Positions 43,564-51,843 of a DNA stretch of 64,000 nt are shown here, one piece after another. This stretch comes from JANWVO01 sp964458495 (lineage in GTDB: Bacteria; Acidobacteriota; Terriglobia; Bryobacterales; Bryobacteraceae). Made by a program: the position numbers and the translations under genes. Where the stretch lies: NCBI GenBank assembly GCA_964458495.1, contig CAYWJB010000002.1, positions 325,388 through 389,387 of the forward strand. The letters run 5' to 3'. Under the pieces are notes generated by a model that did no database searches, had not been told where the DNA came from, and saw only the letters and a program-made list of their open reading frames with translations. The first letter of the stretch is position 1. Every line of letters starts with the position of its first letter.

Positions 43564-45960
43564 ATGAAGATCGGCCGGAGAGCATGGCTGGCAGGATGGA
43601 TGGGCGGCGCCCTGTACGGATTCCAGTGGGGCAAGCCGTCCACGTTCGCCTGGAAGGCGCGCCTGACGGGCGAAGCGGGGGCGCCGGAGGCGGAATGGAA
43701 GCTCTGGTACCGGCAGCCCGCGTCGCAGTGGGACGAGGCGCTGCCGGTAGGCAACGGGCGGCTGGGAGCGATGGTGTTCGGCGGAGTGGAACTGGAGAAG
43801 CTGCAACTGAACGAGGAGTCGGTCTGGGCAGGCAAGCCGGTGGATGCCAACAACCCGGCGGCGTTGCAGGCGTTGCCTGAGGTGCGGCGCTTGTTATTCG
43901 AAGGCAAGGAACTGGAAGCCACGCGGCTGGCGGAAAAGGCCATGCTCGGAGTGCCGCCGCATGTGGAGTCCTACCAGCCGCTGGGCGATCTTTGGATAGA
44001 AATGGCGGGCATGGATGAGGCGGCGCAGTACCGGCGGTGGCTGGATCTTGGGACGGCCACGGCCGTGACGGAGTTCCGGCGCGCGGGCGCGCTCGTGAGG
44101 CGCGAGGTGTTCGCTTCGGCGCCGGACCAGGTGCTGGTGGTGCGTCTTTCGAGCGAGGCGGACTTTGGCGCGCGCGTACGGCTGACGCGGAGCGGGCATG
44201 CGATGGTGGCGCCCGATCCCGGGAGGAACGACACCCTGGTCATGCGGGGGCGGGTCAACGGGGAGGGAATCGAATTCGAGGCGCGTGTGGAGGTGGAGGC
44301 AAGCGGCGGAAGGGTGGCGGCGCAAGGACAAGAGATTGTGATCGAAGGAACGAAAGAAGCCGTGCTGCGCTTGGCAGCAGCGACCAACTACCGCGGGCGC
44401 GCGCCGTCAGTGCAGGTGGCCGGGATGCTGAAAGCGGCGCGCCGCCCTTACAGCGAGCTGAAGCTGCGGCATGAAGGGGATCACCGGACATACTTCGACC
44501 GCGTGCGTCTGGAGTTGCCGGCCGATACAGAGGCGGAGCGGATGCCGACCGACCTTCGGCTGGCCCGGGCCAGGCAGGGCGCCGGTGACGAAAGGCTGGC
44601 GGCGCTGTATTTCCAATATGGCCGGTATCTCCTGCTGGGAAGTTCGCGCCCCGGATGCCTGCCGGCGAACTTGCAGGGCATCTGGAACGAGCACATGAAG
44701 GCGCCGTGGAATTCGGATTTCCACACGAACATCAACCTGCAGATGAACTACTGGCCGGCGTGCGTCGCCAACCTGGCGGAGTGCGAGGAGCCGCTGTTTG
44801 ACTTCATGCAGATGCTTTCTGGCCCGGGGTCGAAGACGGCGAGGGCCATGTACGGGGCGCGGGGGTGGGTGGTCCACCACCTGACAGACCCGTTTGGCTA
44901 CACCGCGCCGGCAGACGGCATCTGGGGCGTGTGGCCGATGGGCGCCGCCTGGCTCGCGCGCCATGTGTGGGAACACTACCTGTTCACGGGGGACCGAGGA
45001 TTCCTGGAGAGGCGCGGCTACGGGCTGCTGAAAGGGGCGGCGGAATTCGTGCTGGACTTTCTGGTGGAAGCGCCCGAAGGAACTGCGGCCGCGGGCAAGC
45101 TGGTGACCGCGCCCTCGCATTCGCCCGAGAACCGGTTCCGGAAGGCGGACGGCACGGAGGCGATGTTCACCTATGCGGCGACCATGGACATCGCCATTTG
45201 CAAGGATCTGCTGACGAACACGGCCCAGGCGGCCGAGGAAATCGGCCGGGATGCGGACTTCCGGCGCAGGTGCCGGGAGGCAGCGGCACGGCTGCCGGAT
45301 TTGCGCGTGAGCGGGCGCACGGGGCGGCTGATGGAATGGGTCGAGGATTATGACGAGCCGGAGCCGCAGCACCGGCACGTCTCGCATCTGTATGCACTGC
45401 ATCCGGCGGAGCTGATCGATCTCCTTGCCACGCCCGAGCTGGCAGCGGCGGCAAGGAAGACCCTGGAGGCGCGCGGGGACCGGTCAACCGGGTGGTCGAC
45501 AGCGTGGAAGATGAATTTCTGGGCGCGGCTGGGCGACGGGGAGAGGGCGTACCGGTTGTGGCGGATCCTGCTGGAGACCTGCACATTGAAGAACCTGTTT
45601 GACACCCACCCGCCGTTTCAGATTGACGGGAACTTCGGAGGCGCAGCGGGAATCGCCGAGATGCTGCTGCAGAGTCACCGTGGTGAACTGCGGTTGCTGC
45701 CGGCGCTGCCTCGGGCCTGGCACTCGGGACGCGTGGAGGGGTTGCGGGCGCGGGGCGGGTTCGAGGTGGCGATGGAATGGCGTGGCGGGCGGCTGGAGGT
45801 GGCGCGGATCCGTTCGATCCGCGGCAACCCGGTTCGCCTGCGGTGGGACGGCGAGGTGGAGGTCAGGAGGCAGGGGCGCCCGGTAGCAGTGAAAGAAAAG
45901 AACGGGCTGAAGGTCTTCGACACAGCGGTCAACGGTGTATACCAAGTCCGGCCCGCCTGA
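43564..45960 (+). CDS. Glycoside hydrolase family 95 (alpha-L-fucosidase type)
   Basis: This 798-residue secreted enzyme begins with a Tat-like signal (MKIGRRAWLAGWMGG). The GH95 order is clear: WYRQPASQWDEALPVGNGRLG, LNEESVWAGKPV, then the (alpha/alpha)6 domain with LQGIWNEHMKAPWNSDFHTN, NLQMNYWPACVANLAE, RHVSHLYALHP and a late NFGGAAGIAEMLLQSH. GH95 enzymes release alpha-1,2-fucose or alpha-galactose from glycans by inversion. Length fits the family. A GGAGG-type site sits just before ATG 43564. No other fucose genes are adjacent. Confidence 0.92.
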   Translation: MKIGRRAWLAGWMGGALYGFQWGKPSTFAWKARLTGEAGAPEAEWKLWYRQPASQWDEALPVGNGRLGAMVFGGVELEKLQLNEESVWAGKPVDANNPAALQALPEVRRLLFEGKELEATRLAEKAMLGVPPHVESYQPLGDLWIEMAGMDEAAQYRRWLDLGTATAVTEFRRAGALVRREVFASAPDQVLVVRLSSEADFGARVRLTRSGHAMVAPDPGRNDTLVMRGRVNGEGIEFEARVEVEASGGRVAAQGQEIVIEGTKEAVLRLAAATNYRGRAPSVQVAGMLKAARRPYSELKLRHEGDHRTYFDRVRLELPADTEAERMPTDLRLARARQGAGDERLAALYFQYGRYLLLGSSRPGCLPANLQGIWNEHMKAPWNSDFHTNINLQMNYWPACVANLAECEEPLFDFMQMLSGPGSKTARAMYGARGWVVHHLTDPFGYTAPADGIWGVWPMGAAWLARHVWEHYLFTGDRGFLERRGYGLLKGAAEFVLDFLVEAPEGTAAAGKLVTAPSHSPENRFRKADGTEAMFTYAATMDIAICKDLLTNTAQAAEEIGRDADFRRRCREAAARLPDLRVSGRTGRLMEWVEDYDEPEPQHRHVSHLYALHPAELIDLLATPELAAAARKTLEARGDRSTGWSTAWKMNFWARLGDGERAYRLWRILLETCTLKNLFDTHPPFQIDGNFGGAAGIAEMLLQSHRGELRLLPALPRAWHSGRVEGLRARGGFEVAMEWRGGRLEVARIRSIRGNPVRLRWDGEVEVRRQGRPVAVKEKNGLKVFDTAVNGVYQVRPA

Positions 45961-45971
45961 GGGTTTGCGGT

Positions 45972-46241
45972 TCAACCCTGGCAGAGAATGAGGGCGGAGA
46001 GCGCGTCGCCGCGGTACAGGAGCCGTCCGCTCCTGTCGCGGGTTTCATTGGGTTCCTGATGGTAGGTGCCCAACAGGCGGCCATTCCGGTCGCGGGCTTC
46101 GCGGATGCCGGCGGTGCGCGGGGCGGTCCAACCAAGGAGACGGCCGTTTGGGTCGCGGAGTTCGGCGCGGCTCACGGCGGCGGCAGGCGGCACGGTCAGG
46201 AATGGCAGGAACAGGAGGAAGCGACGGCCGAGGGTGGACAT
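45972..46241 (-). CDS. Small secreted protein with RDxxGRLL repeats
   Basis: This 89-residue protein has a signal peptide (RRFLLFLPFLTVPPAAAVS) and then three copies of an eight-residue unit: RDPNGRLLG (about 29-37), RDRNGRLLG (50-58) and RDRSGRLLY (68-76). The unit is like those in small periplasmic proteins with DxxGRLxG repeats, which form beta-turn ladders. Function unknown. Its upstream region contains structured element copy 1; it converges on the fucosidase with 11 bases between stops. Confidence 0.6.
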   Translation of the reverse strand: MSTLGRRFLLFLPFLTVPPAAAVSRAELRDPNGRLLGWTAPRTAGIREARDRNGRLLGTYHQEPNETRDRSGRLLYRGDALSALILCQG

Positions 46242-46313
46242 GGTTCTCGTTCCTGAGACGAAGACGGATGCAGAGGAAGCGTCGTTGCCCTGGAAGGGTG
46301 TCCTGATGGAGGG

Positions 46314-46430
46314 AAGGCCCTGTGGCGGGGAGCCGCAGGGCCTTCATCAGAGGGGCTTCACGAGGTGCTGGGTCACCTCGAGGGATGTAAGAGTCGATGA
46401 CGACTGCTTGTTGCCATATACCGTGCAATT
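46314..46430. repeat. Structured element, copy 1 (candidate noncoding RNA)
   Basis: Three hairpins lie in a row: AAGGCCCTG/CAGGGCCTT (46314-46322 with 46336-46344), CGAGGTG/CACCTCG (46361-46367 with 46374-46380) and AGTCG-ATGA-CGACT (46392-46405). The linker TCAGAGGGGCTT between the first two is shared with copy 2. The base pairs differ from copy 2 by compensating changes. The strand is undetermined; it lies upstream of the divergent small secreted gene. No reading frame explains it. Confidence 0.5.
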
Positions 46431-46503
46431 CCGCCGCCAAAATGCGCCTCGATGGATTTTCAACGTGCTGCGGACAGACCAGCATGGCGCCACTACAACG
46501 GAT

Positions 46504-46581
46504 GGGTGACAATCCACCGAACGGCAGGGTGACTTGGGTGACAATCCGCACCTTACGGGAGGGTTAGAATTCGGCTGACCC
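46504..46581. repeat. GGGTGAC direct repeats with inverted partner
   Basis: GGGTGACAATCC occurs at 46504-46515 and 46536-46547, with GGGTGAC between them at 46527-46533 and an inverted, imperfect GCTGACCC at 46574-46581. Such clustered repeats recall the multiple terminal repeats of IS21-type elements, but no transposase remains, so this is at most a scar. Confidence 0.35.
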
Positions 46582-46591
46582 AAAAAGCGAT

Positions 46592-46709
46592 GAGGCCGTG
46601 TGGCTGGGCACCGCACGGCCTCCTGTCAGAGGGGCTTGCGAGGAGCTGGGCCTCCTCGCGGGGATGCAATTAAGTCGATGACGACTTATGTTTGATTCCA
46701 TTATTGCAT
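46592..46709. repeat. Structured element, copy 2 (candidate noncoding RNA)
   Basis: This is the same three-hairpin order as copy 1: GAGGCCGTG/CACGGCCTC (46592-46600 with 46614-46622), GCGAGGAG/CTCCTCGC (46638-46645 with 46652-46659) and TAAGTCG-ATGA-CGACTTA (46671-46688). An outer stem ATGCAAT/ATTGCAT (46664-46670 with 46703-46709) encloses the third hairpin; it is not seen in copy 1. On the minus strand a TTTTT run lies 5 bases after the first hairpin, which could make it a terminator. The minus strand would also place it downstream of the DUF669 gene. Confidence 0.5.
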
Positions 46710-46975
46710 TTCAGACCCGTAACTCGTCAACAGAAAAGTTGTCCGGTGGAGGGACTTTAATGTTGGAGACAACCCGGCTGCCTGCGTGCAACTCGCACGG
46801 GAAGGATGCACAGAATAGTGCAGATTCGCATGGCGGGTTGAGATATCCTTCTGAGGTTCGCAGGCCGCAAGCCAGCTCGGGCTTGCCCGGGGCAAATCCG
46901 GTGCCCCTGGTGAGGCCAAGGGCAACAGCGTTACAAACGGGAGCGCCTGCGCCGGCTCGCAGCACTCGCGCAGCG
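46710..46975. other. Gap with small hairpins, no supported gene
   Basis: This lower-GC stretch between copy 2 and the DUF669 gene holds short stems, such as GCAAGCC/GGCTTGC (46867-46873 with 46880-46886) and GGGGCA/TGCCCC (46889-46894 with 46902-46907). Both strands stay open for 80 codons or more, but neither reading is convincing. Confidence 0.3.
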
Positions 46976-47482
46976 TCAGAACGGGAGATCGTCCTCGGTG
47001 CCGGTAGACCAGGCGGAGCTGCGGGCGCCTTCGCTCGCGGGCCCCTTGCGTGACGAGACGAAGAAAACTTCTGCCCAGCGGCGTTCCGGATTCGACTTCT
47101 TGTAGATCCGCACTTCGCGGTCAATCATCTCGTCGCGGCGCCCGGGCAAGTCGCTCAGCCGATCCAGCGCGAGCCCCAGATGTTCCAGGTCGCGCTTCAC
47201 AAACCCGAGCGTCTTCTGCGTGATCACGCGGACCTTGGTCACCGCCCTGCCCTCGCACTGCGGCCCCTGAATGCGCAGACGCCACACGATCATCGGGTTG
47301 CCCGTGCTGGCCGTTTGGCCGATGTCGACGCTCTCGACGGATGCGTCGTAGAAGCCGTCGGGAATGTCCTCGTACACGGACTGCGAGGCGGCGCCGGGAG
47401 GCGCCGCGTGGGCGAATTCGTCATCAAACCGGCTCAGGTCGATCTCTGGTTCGGCATCGGGATGGCGGCGGTCGAAAAGCAT
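46976..47482 (-). CDS. DUF669-like phage-type protein with SSB-like C-terminal tip
   Basis: This 168-residue protein reads like DUF669 phage recombination/replication proteins: IPDGFYDASVESVDIGQTAS, NPMIVWRLRIQGPQCEGRAV, then the KTLGFVKRDLEHLGL helix. It ends in EDDLPF, the acidic-hydrophobic tip by which bacterial SSB proteins recruit partners, after a low-complexity linker. It may therefore bind single-stranded DNA and dock replication or repair proteins. It stands alone among chromosomal genes, next to AT-richer DNA and structured repeats, so it may be a mobile-element remnant or a domesticated gene. The start at ATG 47482 follows GAGGGAA. Confidence 0.58.
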   Translation of the reverse strand: MLFDRRHPDAEPEIDLSRFDDEFAHAAPPGAASQSVYEDIPDGFYDASVESVDIGQTASTGNPMIVWRLRIQGPQCEGRAVTKVRVITQKTLGFVKRDLEHLGLALDRLSDLPGRRDEMIDREVRIYKKSNPERRWAEVFFVSSRKGPASEGARSSAWSTGTEDDLPF

Positions 47483-47522
47483 GGAGAGTTCCCTCGCCCA
47501 TTAAGTGCATCCGGGCGGACGC

Positions 47523-47536
47523 TTCTCTCAAGAGAA
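47523..47536. promoter_or_regulatory. Palindrome upstream of the DUF669-like gene
   Basis: TTCTCT-CA-AGAGAA is a 14-base inverted repeat 41 bases upstream of the start at 47482. Its size and place suit a repressor operator, but no cognate regulator is identifiable. The remainder of the gap to 47639 shows no gene. Confidence 0.3.
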
Positions 47537-47639
47537 TTCAATGGGTCAGGCGCGCCATGTCGCGCCGGTTTGCGAGGCGCACTCCACTGACGAGCCCGCG
47601 GCGGACTCGCGGAGGTGTCACTTCAGGCTGTCCCCCTCG

Positions 47640-48854
47640 TCAGAGAGGGAGGATTTCTTCGCGCTGCGGGTCGAAGTTGAGCCGGCGCTTCTGGACGTAA
47701 CTGATGTTGCCGAGGTGCGAGGCCATGGCGGAGCGGTTACCGTCGTAAACATCGCAGTTGGGCCGCTTGCGGGAGACGCAGCAGTCGAGGAAGTTCTTCA
47801 CGTGGTCGAGCGTGAAGTCATAGTCCGGCCCCTTCACCTCGACGGGCTGGGCGCCGCGTCCGACGGGCAGGTACTCATAGCGCGAGCGGTCGATGAAAAG
47901 CTTGCCCTTGGTGCCGCAGAACTCGATGCCGTAACCGCGGATGCCGGGGGCGAGGGTGGCCTCGAACGTCACCGTATACTGCCCGCCATACTCCAGCAGG
48001 ACGTTGATCGTATCGGGGGCGGTACGGCCGTCTTTGTAGTTGTAGACGCCGCCGGCGGCCACGCCCGAAGTGGGCGAGTCGTTGCCCATGAACATATGGA
48101 CGACGTCGATCCAGTGGGTGAACAGGTCGGTCACCTGCCCGCCGCCGAAGTCGAGATAGGCGCGCCAGTTCCAGAACTGCTGTGGATCCCATTCGCGCCA
48201 GGAGACGGGGCCAAGGAAGCGCGCCCAGTCGAGGTTGGACGGCCTCTCGGCCAGCGATGCCGGCGCGCGGCGCAGGTGGTACATGTTGCCGTGCCACCAG
48301 GTGCGGACCAGCATGATCTTGCCCAGTTCGCCCGAGTCGATGTATTTCTGTTTGGCCTCTATGTAGTGGGCGCCGGAGCGCTGCTGAAGCCCTACCTGGC
48401 ATACCCGCTCGTTGACACGGGCGGCCTTGACAATGGCCGGCCCCTCTTCGATGCGCAGCGTCAGGGGCTTCTCGACGTAGACGTCCTTGCCCGCGTTGAG
48501 CGCGTCGATGGTGGTGGCGGCGTGCCAGTGGTCCGGCGTGCCGTTGAGGACGATGTCGACATCCTTCTGCTCGAGCAGTTTCCGGTGATCGGAGTAGCCC
48601 TTGGCCTCCGGCGCGATGGACTTGGCCTTGTCGATCATGGCGGCATAGACGTCACAGACGGCGGTGACCTGAACGCGGCCAGTCTTCTGGAACAGGCCCA
48701 TTACATGGCGTCCGCGCTCACCGGCGCCAATCAGGCCGAGGTTGAACCGGTCGTTGGCACCGAGGATTCGCGAGTAGGAGAGAGCGGTCCAGGCGGCGGG
48801 CGCGTGGGCGGCGCTACGGAGGAGCGTGCGGCGCGAAGGATGAGAAAGAGCCAT
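47640..48854 (-). CDS. Tat-exported Gfo/Idh/MocA oxidoreductase
   Basis: This 404-residue protein starts MALSHPSRRTLLRSAAHA, a twin-arginine signal. The NAD-binding domain has NLGLIGAGERGRHVMG and the catalytic-region lysine in VYVEKPLTLR; the C-terminal alpha/beta domain has WNWRAYLDFGGGQVTDLFTH and FCGTKGKLFID. Family members oxidise or epimerise sugars and related polyols; acidobacteria hold many exported copies, probably for plant or microbial glycans. The start at ATG 48854 is the one that gives the export signal. A second member is at 57093-58349. Confidence 0.85.
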   Translation of the reverse strand: MALSHPSRRTLLRSAAHAPAAWTALSYSRILGANDRFNLGLIGAGERGRHVMGLFQKTGRVQVTAVCDVYAAMIDKAKSIAPEAKGYSDHRKLLEQKDVDIVLNGTPDHWHAATTIDALNAGKDVYVEKPLTLRIEEGPAIVKAARVNERVCQVGLQQRSGAHYIEAKQKYIDSGELGKIMLVRTWWHGNMYHLRRAPASLAERPSNLDWARFLGPVSWREWDPQQFWNWRAYLDFGGGQVTDLFTHWIDVVHMFMGNDSPTSGVAAGGVYNYKDGRTAPDTINVLLEYGGQYTVTFEATLAPGIRGYGIEFCGTKGKLFIDRSRYEYLPVGRGAQPVEVKGPDYDFTLDHVKNFLDCCVSRKRPNCDVYDGNRSAMASHLGNISYVQKRRLNFDPQREEILPL

Positions 48855-48913
48855 GCGCAGATTATATCGTTGCTGAGAATTCCCGTCAGCGGCCGGCACT
48901 ATATGGGCAAGAA

Positions 48914-48970
48914 GGTGCGCTCCGCGGTTTGCCTCTTTCAAGTCTCCTCCAGCTCTTCGCGGAGCGCACC
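48914..48970. terminator. 13-bp perfect inverted repeat in a gene gap
   Basis: GGTGCGCTCCGCG (48914-48926) pairs perfectly with CGCGGAGCGCACC (48958-48970) over a 31-base pyrimidine-rich loop. It lies in the 389-base gap between the MocA start (48854) and the response-regulator stop (49244), so it may end the two-component transcript or regulate the MocA gene. I see nothing else in the gap. Confidence 0.4.
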
Positions 48971-49243
48971 GGCTACGGAGTGTGCGCCAGAAGGGCGCGG
49001 CGATGCGTTTGCGGCGAATCCGCCCGGGAGAATGGCGGCACGCGATGCGTGGAAGGCGGACGCAGCAGGCGCCGCGATCTGACAGGGCGATGCCCGACGC
49101 GGTCCAGGGTGCTTCCCTTCCCGGCCGCGGGGCGGGCAGGGCGCCTGGCAGCGCCATTTTTCATTCCGGAAGCTTGCGCCCGGACGCGGGACAGGAAGCA
49201 GCCCGCATGGGATTGTGGTGCGGACTCTCCGGCGGGGCGTCCG

Positions 49244-49930
49244 TTACGGCACAAAACGGTAGCCGACGCCTCGGACGGTGTGAATCCACCGGGGCGACTG
49301 GGGCGTGTCTTCGAGCTTCTGGCGGAGCCACGCAATGTGGACGTCCACGGTGCGCGAGGTGACGCCGGAGGAGTACTCCCAAACGGCCTCCAGGAGCTGT
49401 TCCCTCGAGACCGTCTGGCCGCGGTGTTCGATGAGATACCGGAGCAGCTGGAGTTCCTTGCCTGCGAGCGAGACCGGCTGGCCGGACTTGACGACGACTC
49501 CGTGGTCGAAGTCCACGCTGACGTCGCCGAACTGAAACCGGGAAAGCGGTCCGTAGGCGCCGCGGCCAGTGCGGCGGAGCAGGGCCTCGATGCGGGCGGT
49601 GAGTTCGGCCGGGTCGAACGGCTTGGCGAGGTAATCGTCAGCGCCGATCTTGAGGCCCACGACCCGGTCCGCGACCTGGCCGCGGGCAGTGAGCATGAGC
49701 ACGGCAGTGTCGCGCCCCTGGCGGCGGAGTTCCCGGCAGACGTCGAAGCCGTTCTTGCCCGGGAGCATGACGTCGAGCACGATGAGGTCGTAGACGCCCT
49801 CAATGGCCTTCTTGAGGCCTGCCGTGCCGTCCCGAGCGGAGTCAACCTGGTAGCCTTCGGCGGCGAGCAGGTCTGTAAGGGTGAGAACAAGGCCGGGTTC
49901 GTCTTCGACGATCAGGATGCGGGCGCTCAC
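49244..49930 (-). CDS. OmpR/PhoB-type response regulator
   Basis: This 228-residue regulator has a receiver (phospho-acceptor D53 in LIVLDVMLPGKNG, lysine in LAKPFDPAEL) and a winged-helix output domain ending VDVHIAWLRQKLEDTPQSP and IHTVRGVGYRF. It binds DNA when phosphorylated by the coupled kinase. It starts at GTG 49930, which overlaps the stop of the preceding kinase gene. The target genes are unknown. Confidence 0.92.
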   Translation of the reverse strand: MSARILIVEDEPGLVLTLTDLLAAEGYQVDSARDGTAGLKKAIEGVYDLIVLDVMLPGKNGFDVCRELRRQGRDTAVLMLTARGQVADRVVGLKIGADDYLAKPFDPAELTARIEALLRRTGRGAYGPLSRFQFGDVSVDFDHGVVVKSGQPVSLAGKELQLLRYLIEHRGQTVSREQLLEAVWEYSSGVTSRTVDVHIAWLRQKLEDTPQSPRWIHTVRGVGYRFVP

Positions 49931-51678
49931 GCGGGACGGCCTCCTGCGGGGGCGGGCTGGACGAGTTCCGCCGCCTGGGGGGCAATGCGAAGGCGAATCA
50001 GGAACTCGGCGCCGCGGCCTTCGCGGCTGCAGACGCCGACCTGGCCGCCAAAAGACTCTACGGCGCTCTTGACGAGGGAAAGGCCAAGCCCGGTGCCGTG
50101 GATCTGATCGTCGATGGCCCGGCGGCCGCGGAAGAATGGATCGAAGACGTGAGGCAGCTCGGCCGGCGGGATGCCGGGGCCGCGGTCGGCGACGCGGATC
50201 TCGACGAAATCTCCGGAACGCGCAGCCGAGAGGCCGACCCAGCCAGCCTGGCCGCCGTATTTCACAGCGTTGGAGACGAGGTTCTGGATGCAGTGCGCGA
50301 GCGCGCGCGGCTCGGCAAGGACATGGGGCAGATCGCTCTCCCATGCGATTTCGATGCGTACGGAAGCAGCCTCGATCAACGGCTGGCAGGCAGCCAGCGC
50401 CTGTTGGGCAGTGGCAGCCACATCCACAGGCTCGGCCTGCAGTGGATGCGCGCTGGAGCCCGAACGGGCAAACTCGAGCACCTGCTCGACAATCCCGGCG
50501 AGGCGCTCGCTTTCTTTCTGGATCAGCGCACCGTATTTCTCCACCATTGCAGGGTTGGCGGCGAGTTTCCCGCGAAGGTTGTAGGCTGCCGTGCGGATCA
50601 CGGTCAAGGGGGTGCGCAGCTCGTGGGAGACCCCGGTGACGAAATCCATCTGGAGGCTGGCCAGGCGCTGGGCGCGGCGCGTGGAGACGAGGATGGCGGC
50701 GAGAGCGGCAGCCATCAGCAGGAGGATGGCGAAGGTGACAGCGAGGTTGCGGAGGCGGGTCTTGGCGACTACGGCGTCCAGCGAGCCGGCGCGGTGGCGG
50801 ACGCGGAGCTGGAACCGGCCGATCTCGGCGCCGGCGTTGCGTGCGCGGGGCGGCTCTCGCATGGCGGGCGGGCTCATGCGGCGGAACAGCCGGTCGTACT
50901 GGATTTCCAGCAGCGCCGTTTCGGCGTCAGGTTTGCCGCCGAGCGAACCTGCGCCAGCGCGGCAGAAGACCCGGGAGGGGTCGGCGCGGTAAGAGACCTC
51001 AACGTTGTAATCCGCCAGGGACTGGCCCAGATAACGGCGCAGGTGTTCCGGGATGAGCGCGTCTTTCACGTAGCGCTCGTCGAGCTCGAAGAGGAGCCAT
51101 GCGGCGTTGCGGCGGGGATCGGCAGCGGCGCGGCCGAAGCGGGCCACCTCGAAAATCAGAGCCTCTTCGGGGGGAGGGGGGCCGAAGCGAAACTCTCTTG
51201 CGCCGTTCTTCGGGGGACGGCCCAGCATGGCGGCCAGGCGCCCCAGCATCCTCTGTTGCAGACCTCCCCAAGAGGCCGGCCACTCTGCGGGGTGAACCTC
51301 GCCGGTGGCCGGATCGAGGAGGAAGAAGTCCAGACGGCCGCGTTCCACGTTGACAAGGCCGATGCGGGCGAACAGATCATCGTGATGCGTAGACTCGCGC
51401 CACTGCAAATAGAGTTCGCCCAACTGGGCAGGGGTGAGGGGCTCGTCCGGGGGACGGCCGGAAGGGAAAAATGCCGAGACAGCGGAAGTGACGTCGGCAT
51501 TGACGGCGATGGCGAGCCGGGTGAGCGTATCCTGAAGTCCGGCGCGCAAACGGTCGCGCTCAGCGCGCGAGGCTTCGTCGATCCAGCGGTACTGAAGGGC
51601 GCCCAGGGCGATGCACAAGAGGATGAGGAGGACGGGAAACGCCCATGAACGGAATGGCAGCAAGCGGCCTCGAGTCAT
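49927..51678 (-). CDS. Membrane sensor histidine kinase
   Basis: This 583-residue kinase has a membrane helix at about 12-30, an extracytoplasmic sensor of about 275 residues with no domain I recognise, a second helix at about 312-332, then the kinase core. The phospho-acceptor is H352 in VSHELRTPLTV; the ATPase part has NLVSNAVKYGG (N box), DRGPGIP (G1), FDPFFRG (F box) and GTGLGLSLVKS (G2). The last 15 residues are proline/alanine-rich. It is the first gene of a kinase-regulator pair and diverges from a subtilase gene, with 165 bases between. Confidence 0.92.
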   Translation of the reverse strand: MTRGRLLPFRSWAFPVLLILLCIALGALQYRWIDEASRAERDRLRAGLQDTLTRLAIAVNADVTSAVSAFFPSGRPPDEPLTPAQLGELYLQWRESTHHDDLFARIGLVNVERGRLDFFLLDPATGEVHPAEWPASWGGLQQRMLGRLAAMLGRPPKNGAREFRFGPPPPEEALIFEVARFGRAAADPRRNAAWLLFELDERYVKDALIPEHLRRYLGQSLADYNVEVSYRADPSRVFCRAGAGSLGGKPDAETALLEIQYDRLFRRMSPPAMREPPRARNAGAEIGRFQLRVRHRAGSLDAVVAKTRLRNLAVTFAILLLMAAALAAILVSTRRAQRLASLQMDFVTGVSHELRTPLTVIRTAAYNLRGKLAANPAMVEKYGALIQKESERLAGIVEQVLEFARSGSSAHPLQAEPVDVAATAQQALAACQPLIEAASVRIEIAWESDLPHVLAEPRALAHCIQNLVSNAVKYGGQAGWVGLSAARSGDFVEIRVADRGPGIPPAELPHVFDPFFRGRRAIDDQIHGTGLGLSLVKSAVESFGGQVGVCSREGRGAEFLIRLRIAPQAAELVQPAPAGGRPA

Positions 51679-51843
51679 CCTTGATTCCCGTTATCCCACA
51701 GAAAAGACGCAACGGGGAGCGGAGAGGGCATGGGCGGGCGGTGAAGAATTGTTAAATCGGCCGCCGGGCGAGGAACGAAGGAAACCGCGGCCGCGTCGGG
51801 CGAATCTGCGTAAGTGTCGCAGGAAGGACTGGAACGAACAGGC

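Noticed and set aside
43447..43806. Longer start for the MgtC/DUF4010 protein
   Set aside because: The extension is antisense to the fucosidase N-terminus; ATG 43446 precedes the conserved membrane motif.
45960..45979. Hairpin AGGGTT/AACCCT as a bidirectional terminator between the fucosidase and the small repeat protein
   Set aside because: The stem is only six pairs, has an eight-base loop without a T-run and overlaps the stop codon of the small gene.
46314..46709. CRISPR array or tracrRNA-like origin for the paired hairpin elements
   Set aside because: There are only two diverged copies about 280 bases apart, with no regular spacers and no cas genes in the window.
46711..46965. An 84-codon minus-strand frame (GTG start at 46965) just after the DUF669 stop, and a competing plus-strand frame from 46688
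   Set aside because: Both read passably, have no motif, repeats or ribosome site, and cover the same DNA on opposite strands, so I could not support either.
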